Part shown: piece after piece, positions 58,083-64,000 of the stretch
Layout of the letters: each line of letters starts with the position of its first letter
Position numbering within the stretch: the first letter of the stretch is position 1
From: Lentzea albida
GTDB lineage: Bacteria; Actinomycetota; Actinomycetes; Mycobacteriales; Pseudonocardiaceae
DNA length: 64,000 bases
Assembly: GCF_900111005.1 (NCBI RefSeq)
Contig: NZ_FOFV01000006.1
Coordinates: forward strand, 124,001 to 188,000
Reading direction: 5' to 3'
Program-made: the position numbers and the translations under genes
Notes under the pieces: model-generated
Databases searched by the model: none
Seen by the model: the letters and a program-made list of their open reading frames with translations, nothing else
Told to the model about the DNA's origin: nothing

Positions 58083-59605
58083 CGGTGCGCCTCTCTGATC
58101 GCGGCGGTCAGCGTCTCGACGTCCGAGAACGGGTGGATCACGCCGGCGATCTCCTGTCCGGTCTCGTGCCCCTTGCCCGCCACGACGACGACGTCCCCCG
58201 GTTGTGCCAGCTCGACGGCCTTCTGGATCGCGAGCCTCCGGTCGCCGATCTCGAGCACCTCGCCCCGGTTCGCGGTGGCGAGGGCCCCTTCGAGCATGGC
58301 GGCCCGAATAGAAGACGCGTCTTCGCTCCTCGGGTTGTCATCGGTGATGATCAACACCTCGGCGCGTTCCGCGGCGGCCTCGCCCATCAGCGGCCGCTTC
58401 GCCCGGTCGCGGTCGCCACCGCAGCCGAGCACGATGATCACCCGGCCGTCGGTCTTGGCGCGCACGGCGTCCAGCGCGAGCGCGACGGCGGCGGGCTTGT
58501 GCGAGTAGTCGACGACGGCGGTGAAGTCCTGGCCCTCGTCGACGCGCTGCATGCGGCCGGGCACCTGGACGTTCTTCAGGCCCTCGGCGATCGCCTCGCC
58601 GCTGATGCCCTCGAGGTGCAGGCACGCGATGGCCAGCAGGGCGTTCGCGATGTTGAAGCTGCCGGCGAGCGGCAGGTGGATGCGGAGGTCGCCGTCGGGG
58701 CCGTGCGCGGTGAAGGTCTGCTCACCGGTCGCGCTCACCTCGACGTCGCTCGCGGTCCAGTCGGCGTCCTTGGTCGTCGCGACGGTGACGGTGCCGTCCT
58801 TGACCAGGCGGGGGCCCCAATCACCGTCGACGCAGACGACCTCCTTGCGCGCGCGGCCGTCGAACAGCTGCGCCTTGACCTGGAAGTACTCCTCCATGTC
58901 GGCGTGGAAGTCGAGGTGGTCCTGGCTGAGGTTCGTGAACGCGCCGATCTCGAACTCGGTGGCGGCGACGCGGCCCATGTGCAGCGCGTGGCTCGACACC
59001 TCCATCGCCACGTCGGTGACCCCGCGCTCGGCCATGACCGCGAACAGCGCCTGCAGGTCCGGCGCCTCGGGCGTGGTGTGGGAGCTGCCGAGCTGCTCGG
59101 TGCCGATGCGGGTGCCGACCGTGCCGATGAGGCCCGTGTGCTTCCCGGCGGCGCGCAGCACCGACTCGATCATGTACGTGGTGGTGGTCTTGCCGGACGT
59201 GCCGGTGACACCCCACAGCTTCACCTTCGTCGACGGCCGGCCGTAGACGTGCGCGGCGAGCAGGCCGACGACCTCGCGGGGCCGCGGGTGGATGAGCACG
59301 GGCACGTCTTTGAGGGAGTCGCGCGCGGCTCCGGCCTCGTCCGTGAGCACGGCGACGGCACCGTTCTCGATCGCCGTCGCGGCGAAGTCGGCACCGTGGA
59401 CGTGCGCGCCCGGGAGCGCGGCGTAGAGGTCTCCGGCGACCACGTGCTGAGCACGCAGAGTCACCCCCGTCACCTGGACGTCGGCATGTGCTGGCCTGGT
59501 CAGGTGCACGTCGGCGACCGCGGCGAGAGCAGCCACGGAAGCAGGGCGGATGGCGGTGGGGCGGGGCGGGGCGGTCGCGACCTTGCCCTCGAGCTTGGCA
59601 GGCAC
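58079..59605 (-). CDS. murE: UDP-N-acetylmuramoyl-L-alanyl-D-glutamate-2,6-diaminopimelate ligase
   Basis: The protein has 508 residues from GTG 59605. It adds meso-diaminopimelate: the specificity loop reads TDDNPRSEDASSIR, and DNPR is the mDAP signature. The P-loop is GVTGTSGKTTTTYMIESVL, followed by EVSSHALHMGRV and NLSQDHLDFHADMEEYFQVK. Confirms an mDAP-type cell wall. A longer upstream frame is not coding. It lies 210 bases from the divergent stress-protein gene, not next to ftsI as usual. Confidence 0.96.
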   Translation of the reverse strand: MPAKLEGKVATAPPRPTAIRPASVAALAAVADVHLTRPAHADVQVTGVTLRAQHVVAGDLYAALPGAHVHGADFAATAIENGAVAVLTDEAGAARDSLKDVPVLIHPRPREVVGLLAAHVYGRPSTKVKLWGVTGTSGKTTTTYMIESVLRAAGKHTGLIGTVGTRIGTEQLGSSHTTPEAPDLQALFAVMAERGVTDVAMEVSSHALHMGRVAATEFEIGAFTNLSQDHLDFHADMEEYFQVKAQLFDGRARKEVVCVDGDWGPRLVKDGTVTVATTKDADWTASDVEVSATGEQTFTAHGPDGDLRIHLPLAGSFNIANALLAIACLHLEGISGEAIAEGLKNVQVPGRMQRVDEGQDFTAVVDYSHKPAAVALALDAVRAKTDGRVIIVLGCGGDRDRAKRPLMGEAAAERAEVLIITDDNPRSEDASSIRAAMLEGALATANRGEVLEIGDRRLAIQKAVELAQPGDVVVVAGKGHETGQEIAGVIHPFSDVETLTAAIREAHR

Positions 59606-59815
59606 GGGCGAGAGGCTACCGGCCTGCGCGGAGTGGCCGAGCGGCGCGTTGGCGTTCGGGTGATGATCCGCTGTTCTGGGCCGTTCGAGTGGCCTCCCGC
59701 GCTGGTGCTCGTGAGCGAGCCCGTCCGGCCGCACAAGTTCCTGCCCGCTTCGTGACTTAGTGCCCTGTGACCACTCGTGCGCGTGCGGTGAGGTGTGAAG
59801 CGGCAGGAGGCGGCG

Positions 59816-60631
59816 ATGAGAACTAGCACGGCGGTGGAACCCAGGAGGTTCTCCTTCTGGGCACCGGACTTCAGTCGTTCCGTGACGGTCGGCGTGGACA
59901 CGTCCGAATCCGCGTACCACGCGTTCGAGTGGGCGGCGCGCCACGCGTGGTCGCTCAGGACGGACCTCCAGGTGTTCCTCGCGGACCCCGGTGACACGAC
60001 CGTCCAGCGCGTGCTGGAACGGCTTCCCATGCTCACCGCCCACTTCCGTCCGAGCGGGGACGACCCGGTGGCCGCACTGGTGGGGGCGTCGGACTCGAGC
60101 GCGACCTTGGTCTTGGGGTGCAAGGGAGAACAGCACCGCGGCCTGGGTCTGGGGTCCCTCGTCCTCCCGGTGTTGCGCCGCGCGCGGTGCGGCGTCGTGG
60201 TGGTGCGCGGACGTCCACAGGCGATCCGCGGCGAGCACGGCTGGATCACCGCTGCCGTCGGCGGGTGCGAGGACCCGGTCGTGCTGCGGCGCGCGGTCGA
60301 GTTCTGCCGCACCCGCCGAGCGCGGCTGAGGTTGCTGCACGTCCACCTCCCGGCGCAGCACGGCGACGCGGTGCCGCGCGACGAGGCGGCCGTCCGGCGG
60401 GCCGTGCTGTTCCTGCGCACCACCGCTCCCGAGCTGACGCCCGAGGTGCTGGTGGAGTCGCGGCACCCGCACGAGGCACTGGCCTCCCTGGACTCCGACC
60501 TCGTCGTGGTGGGGCGCGGCGGGCAGCACGACGGGGTCGGACTCGTCACCAGGGCGGCGCTCTACCACGCGTCGTGCCCGGTGCTGGTGGCCCGGCAGGA
60601 GCCGATGCAGGCCGACCGGGTGACGCTCTAG
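59816..60631 (+). CDS. Universal stress protein, two UspA domains
   Basis: The protein has 271 residues from ATG 59816 (AGGAGG five bases ahead). Two Usp units: residues about 18-135 (VTVGVDTSESAYHAFEWAARHAWSL, then ATLVLGCKGEQHRGLGLGSLVLPVLRRARCGVVVVRG) and 143-262 (ITAAVGGCEDPVVLRRAVEFCRT, DLVVVGRGGQHDGVGLVTRAALYHASCPVLVAR). The G-x2-G-x9-G-type ATP loop is recognisable in each. It would act in dormancy or stress adaptation. It sits on the plus strand inside the minus-strand wall cluster and shares CTAG with the convergent secreted protein stop. Confidence 0.9.
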   Translation: MRTSTAVEPRRFSFWAPDFSRSVTVGVDTSESAYHAFEWAARHAWSLRTDLQVFLADPGDTTVQRVLERLPMLTAHFRPSGDDPVAALVGASDSSATLVLGCKGEQHRGLGLGSLVLPVLRRARCGVVVVRGRPQAIRGEHGWITAAVGGCEDPVVLRRAVEFCRTRRARLRLLHVHLPAQHGDAVPRDEAAVRRAVLFLRTTAPELTPEVLVESRHPHEALASLDSDLVVVGRGGQHDGVGLVTRAALYHASCPVLVARQEPMQADRVTL

Positions 60632-61827
60632 CAGGCCTTGCGCAGCACCGTTCCGGTCGTTCCCGGCAGCACCACGTAGGTGACCGGCGCGCCGTGCTCG
60701 TTGGTCTGCGTCTCGGCGAGGCGCACGGTCTGCGGTGCGCTTCCGGTCCTGTTGGCGTTCACGATCACCGTGCCGCACTCGAAGTCGCGCTGGTGCACGT
60801 TCTTCGCGATCTCGAAGTGCGCTCCGAGCGGTGCGCCGAGGTCCCAGTCGTACTCGGCGCGCCACCGCGACGGGCCGTCGTAGCCGTCGGTCTTCTCGAT
60901 CTCGGAGATCGCCGCGTGCTCCCCCTTGGCCAGCAGGTACGAGGCGAAGGCGTAGCGGAACGGCTGCTCGGCACCGCTGTGGTGCGGCTGGACCCAGGTG
61001 ATCTTGCCCTTGGCCTCGTTGGCGGTGATCTGTTCGAGCTGCCTGCTCCAGCCCTGCGGGTACTCGGAGAGCAGGTCGGAGTCCCCGAAGGTCAGCCACC
61101 ACTCGTCGAAGCCGCCGTCGAGGTGTTCGACGTAGGAGTCCCAGGCGCCTTCGTACAGGCGGGCGTTGGACATGTTCGCGACCGTCTTGAGGCCCGCGTC
61201 CACGAACTTCTGCCTCGTGTTGGCGAGCATCGAGCGGTACGCCTCGCGCATCGCCGCGTCGGTCGGGTACGCGGCCGGGCAGACGCCCTCGTGGTAGGTG
61301 TCGCAGGCGAACAGGGCGTTGTCCATGAGGACGCCGTCGAAGACCTTCGCCGAGGACGCGACCACGTTGTCGGCCCAGGCGTTCTGGTACGCGGTGTTGC
61401 CGACGTCCATCTGCCAGTGGCCCGCGTAGCCGCCGTACTCGAGGCGCCTGCCGGCGGAGTCGGTGAGGAACCAGGACGGGTCGGCCGCGCAGTACCCGAC
61501 GCCGGTGGGGAGGTCGGCGTCGTCGGTGCCGCCGGAGCAGGCGTAGCTGCGCGTCGAGGAGAGATCTTTGTAGACGAACGTCCGGATCTCCGGGTTCGCC
61601 TTTTTCAACTTCGCGGCAAGATCGGTTTCCCAGGCGTTCAGGACGACGTAAGAACGTCGCCGAGCCTCCGTTTCGATCATTACCTCAGAAACGGTCGTGC
61701 TGTTCATGTGCAGCCAGTACGACTTCACGTCAGGCCCGTCCTCGGGGAGCTGAGCTGCGGGAACGACGGGCACTCCCAGCAACAGAGCCAAGATCGAATA
61801 TCCGATGGAACGCACGACGAACCTCAC
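60628..61827 (-). CDS. Secreted putative glycoside hydrolase (GHL15-like TIM barrel)
   Basis: The protein has about 399 residues from GTG 61827 (a TTG at 61836 has its GGAGAG too close). A weak signal peptide (about 1-24) precedes a domain like the 'putative glycosyl hydrolase-like family 15' class: SYWLHMNSTTVSEVM, FVYKDLSS, GYCAADPSWFLTD, GHWQMDVGNTAYQNAW and VFDGVLMDNALFACDTY, with Asp residues in DVGN and MDNA at the usual active-site strands. Its substrate is unknown; a wall or capsule polysaccharide would suit its place between ftsI and murE. Lower GC than neighbours near the start. Confidence 0.75.
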   Translation of the reverse strand: MRFVVRSIGYSILALLLGVPVVPAAQLPEDGPDVKSYWLHMNSTTVSEVMIETEARRRSYVVLNAWETDLAAKLKKANPEIRTFVYKDLSSTRSYACSGGTDDADLPTGVGYCAADPSWFLTDSAGRRLEYGGYAGHWQMDVGNTAYQNAWADNVVASSAKVFDGVLMDNALFACDTYHEGVCPAAYPTDAAMREAYRSMLANTRQKFVDAGLKTVANMSNARLYEGAWDSYVEHLDGGFDEWWLTFGDSDLLSEYPQGWSRQLEQITANEAKGKITWVQPHHSGAEQPFRYAFASYLLAKGEHAAISEIEKTDGYDGPSRWRAEYDWDLGAPLGAHFEIAKNVHQRDFECGTVIVNANRTGSAPQTVRLAETQTNEHGAPVTYVVLPGTTGTVLRKAC

Positions 61828-61888
61828 CTCGTTCAACTCTCCGGTTTCGAAGAATTAAACGTGATGAAATGCGTCTCAACACGAAGAA

Positions 61889-61905
61889 GTTTTCACAGTG
61901 AAAAC
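61889..61905. promoter_or_regulatory. Palindrome upstream of the secreted glycosidase gene
   Basis: GTTTTCAC-A-GTGAAAAC is a perfect 8-base inverted repeat around one base, 62 bases before the start at 61827, in an unusually AT-rich 80-base stretch between ftsI and the glycosidase gene. It looks like an operator for a sugar-responsive LacI- or GntR-type regulator. No regulator gene is adjacent. Sequence is seen; role is inferred. Confidence 0.5.
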
Positions 61906-61987
61906 ATCGGAATCACGCCTGGGTGTGACGTGCGCCCTTGCGCTTGCGGGACGCGTCACCAAGAATGCGCGCCCCGCCTGCGACGAC

Positions 61988-63889
61988 CTACAGCTGCAGC
62001 TGGACGTACGGCGTCTGCTCCGCCGACATCGGCACCTGGAACCGCTGCGTCAGGAAGGTCGCGATGTCGTGGAACACGGGCGCGGCCGACTGGGCGCCGG
62101 ACGGCGCGTCGAGCATGATGCCGACGACGTAGCGCGGGTTGTCGGCCGGGAGGATGCCGGCGAACGTCGTCCAGTACTCGGACTGGGAGTAGCACTTGCA
62201 GTTCTGGTCGATCTGCTGCGCCGTGCCGGTCTTGCCCGCGATCTGGTAGCCGGGGACGGCGGCGGGCTTGCCGGTGCCGTTCTGGTTCGCGTCGCGCGGG
62301 TCGGACTGGGTGACCGAGCGGAACATCTCGCGCACGGTCTTGGCCGTCTCCTTGGACACCACCTGAACGCCCTCGGGCCGCTGCTTCTCCGAGCGCGCGC
62401 CCTCCTCGCCGATCTCGGCGCGGACCAGCCGCGGCGGGATGCGCAGGCCGTCGTTCGCGATGGCCTGGTACATGCCGGTCATCTGCAGCAACGTCATCGA
62501 GAGGCCCTGGCCGATCGGCAGGTTGCCGAACGTCGAGCCGGACCACTGGTTGAGCGGCGGCACCAGACCCGACTCCTCGGCGGGCACACCGGAGCCGGTG
62601 CGGCGGCCGAGGCCGAACTTCTGCAGCATCTCGGCGTAGCGCTCGGGACCGACCTGCTGGGCGGCCTCCAGCGTGCCGACGTTGGAGGACTTGGCGAACA
62701 CGCCGGTGAACGACATCGGCACGGTGCCGTGGTTCCACGCGTCCTTGATGACCCGGTCCGCGACCTTGATCGACCCCGGCACCTGCAGCACGTCGTCCGG
62801 CTTGAACAGGCCGTACTCGACGGCGGCCGCGGCCGTGACGATCTTGTTCACGGAGCCGGGCTCGAAGCTGTACGCGACCGCGGTGTTGCGCTTCTGGTCC
62901 TCGGAGGCCTTGCCGAAGTCCGTCGGGTCGTACGTCTTGTCGTTGGCCATCGCGACGATCTCGCCGGTGCGGCTGTCCAGCACGACGGCGGAACCGTTCT
63001 TGGCGCCGGTCTTCTTCGTGTAGTCGCTGATGATCTTCTGGACCGCGTACTGCGTGTCGATGTCGATCGTCAGCTCGAGGCTCTTGCCCGGCTGCGGCTT
63101 CACGAGCTCGCGCTCGGTGTTCGGGATGACGAGGGTGTCGTCGCCCGACATCGTGTCGACCACCCGCCGGCCCGTGCGGCCCGCGAGCACGTTGTCCTGG
63201 GCGTTCTCCAGCCCGAGGATGCCCTGCACGGTCGGCGGCTTCTCGTCCTGGCGCCAGTTCGCCGCGCCGATGATGTTCGACGCCAGCTCGCCGTTGGGGT
63301 AGATGCGCTTGGAGCGGTACTCCGAGCCGATCTCCGTCGGGAACTTCTCGACGATCTTCGCGGCCTTGGCCGGCTCGGCCTCGTTCACGAGGACCTCGTA
63401 CGAGATGTCCTTGACCAGCTGCTGGTAGATCGTCTCCTCGTCGGTCTTCTCCCCGTTGACCTCGGGGCCGAGCGTCGACGACATGAACTTGGCGATCTCG
63501 CGCGCGTGCTCGTCGTAGGTGCCCGGGTACTTCTTCGCGTCCTTCGCGTGGGCTTCGTCCCACGTCTTACGCGCGCGCTGCGGAAGGATGTAGAGCGCGC
63601 GCACCTCGATCGAGAACGCGAGCTGGTTGCCGTTGCGGTCGAGGATCGAGCCGCGCTCGGCGGGGATGTCGATGGGCGTCGTGCGCTGCTTCTGCGCCTG
63701 CTCCGACAGCTCCTGCGCCTGGATGCCCTGCACCTGCACGAGCTTGACGCCCGCGATCACGAGCGCGCCGATCAGCAGGACGCGGCCGACGCCGATGCGC
63801 AGCCTGCTGTTGCCTCCCAGACGCGCGGCCGGTGCGGGCCCGCGCACCGACAACGGGCGGCGCGGGCCCCTTCCCTGCGGACCCGGCAT
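61988..63889 (-). CDS. ftsI: Septal peptidoglycan transpeptidase FtsI (PBP3/PbpB)
   Basis: The protein has 633 residues. A basic, Pro-rich cytoplasmic tail and one span (about 33-53) precede the pedestal (PAERGSILDRNGNQLAFS) and the transpeptidase domain. Catalytic SxxK is in FEPGSVNKIV, SxN in FAKSSNVGT, and KTG in QIAGKTGTAQQ. Class B penicillin-binding protein of the divisome. The start ATG overlaps the stop of the upstream proline-rich gene by one base. Beyond its 3' end the cluster is interrupted by the glycosidase and stress genes. Confidence 0.96.
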   Translation of the reverse strand: MPGPQGRGPRRPLSVRGPAPAARLGGNSRLRIGVGRVLLIGALVIAGVKLVQVQGIQAQELSEQAQKQRTTPIDIPAERGSILDRNGNQLAFSIEVRALYILPQRARKTWDEAHAKDAKKYPGTYDEHAREIAKFMSSTLGPEVNGEKTDEETIYQQLVKDISYEVLVNEAEPAKAAKIVEKFPTEIGSEYRSKRIYPNGELASNIIGAANWRQDEKPPTVQGILGLENAQDNVLAGRTGRRVVDTMSGDDTLVIPNTERELVKPQPGKSLELTIDIDTQYAVQKIISDYTKKTGAKNGSAVVLDSRTGEIVAMANDKTYDPTDFGKASEDQKRNTAVAYSFEPGSVNKIVTAAAAVEYGLFKPDDVLQVPGSIKVADRVIKDAWNHGTVPMSFTGVFAKSSNVGTLEAAQQVGPERYAEMLQKFGLGRRTGSGVPAEESGLVPPLNQWSGSTFGNLPIGQGLSMTLLQMTGMYQAIANDGLRIPPRLVRAEIGEEGARSEKQRPEGVQVVSKETAKTVREMFRSVTQSDPRDANQNGTGKPAAVPGYQIAGKTGTAQQIDQNCKCYSQSEYWTTFAGILPADNPRYVVGIMLDAPSGAQSAAPVFHDIATFLTQRFQVPMSAEQTPYVQLQL

Positions 63890-64000
63890 CAGCCACCCGC
63901 CGGAGGGGTCTGACCGGCCGGGGGCTGCTGACCGGCGGGCGGCTGCTGGCCGTCCGGCGGGGTCTGGCCCGCGGGCGGCGCGGGAGTCTCGGATGACGGA
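63889..64000 (-). CDS. Proline/glutamine-rich C-terminus of the gene upstream of ftsI, FtsL-like position
   Basis: Only the last 37 codons are inside the window. They read as repeats of PPAGQQPPAGQT-type sequence, ending GG, and their stop overlaps the ftsI start (TGATG). In actinobacteria the small divisome protein FtsL (one span, coiled coil) is encoded here between rsmH and ftsI and often ends in such a tail. Without the membrane span in view the FtsL identity rests on position alone. Confidence 0.55.
   Translation of the reverse strand, partial: PSSETPAPPAGQTPPDGQQPPAGQQPPAGQTPPAGG

Overview
The window is chromosomal DNA of a high-GC actinomycete. Very high third-position GC, many GTG/TTG starts, the Wag31/SepF type of division cluster and a meso-diaminopimelate MurE point to the order Pseudonocardiales, probably a Lentzea/Saccharothrix-like genus; the genus is inference. 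I see no tRNA, rRNA, CRISPR array, insertion sequence or prophage. The window opens inside a class V aminotransferase gene and closes inside the gene upstream of ftsI.

Left part (1-31.3 kb), mostly metabolism. After two tandem membrane paralogues, a lipoprotein solute-binding protein and a nitrilase-family amidohydrolase comes the overlapping nadA-nadB-nadC operon. A Nudix-type NAD regulator (NrtR) is transcribed divergently, with a clean palindrome in the shared gap. Then follow a LON-domain protein, a repeat-rich gap, an MFS transporter coupled to a DUF1445 protein, and a biotin block: bioD, bioB, the small biotin synthase auxiliary protein BsaP, a DUF2567 membrane protein, and bioA one base behind a cytochrome P450. 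bioF is absent here. The nad/Nudix/bioB/BsaP/DUF2567 grouping resembles mycobacteria. Next are a VOC-SDR-DUF427 operon divergent from CGNR regulator-MOSC/reductase genes, dnaE, an unusual inositol-phosphatase-like gene beside a LysR regulator, an RluA-type pseudouridine synthase, lspA, and a second class V aminotransferase preceded by a SAM-IV riboswitch.

Middle part (31.5-41.8 kb). This holds a K+/H+ antiporter, a secreted M28 aminopeptidase, a TetR regulator and SRPBCC protein sharing a composite operator, several secreted proteins, and ileS under a translational T-box with a very short Stem I.

Right part (41.8-64 kb), the division and cell-wall cluster on the minus strand: (ftsL-like), ftsI, murE, murF, mraY, murD, ftsW, murG, murC, ftsQ, ftsZ, pgeF, yggS, sepF, yggT, wag31. 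Neighbours overlap by 1-4 bases or lie close together, except at two places. A stress protein and a glycoside-hydrolase-like secreted protein sit between ftsI and murE. A lectin-domain protein and a membrane protein sit between ftsQ and ftsZ. ftsZ ends at a classical intrinsic terminator.

The least explained signals are long (148-168 bp) near-perfect intergenic palindromes. Two of them, 28 kb apart, share almost the same tip loop and look like copies of one repeat family; a third has a different core.
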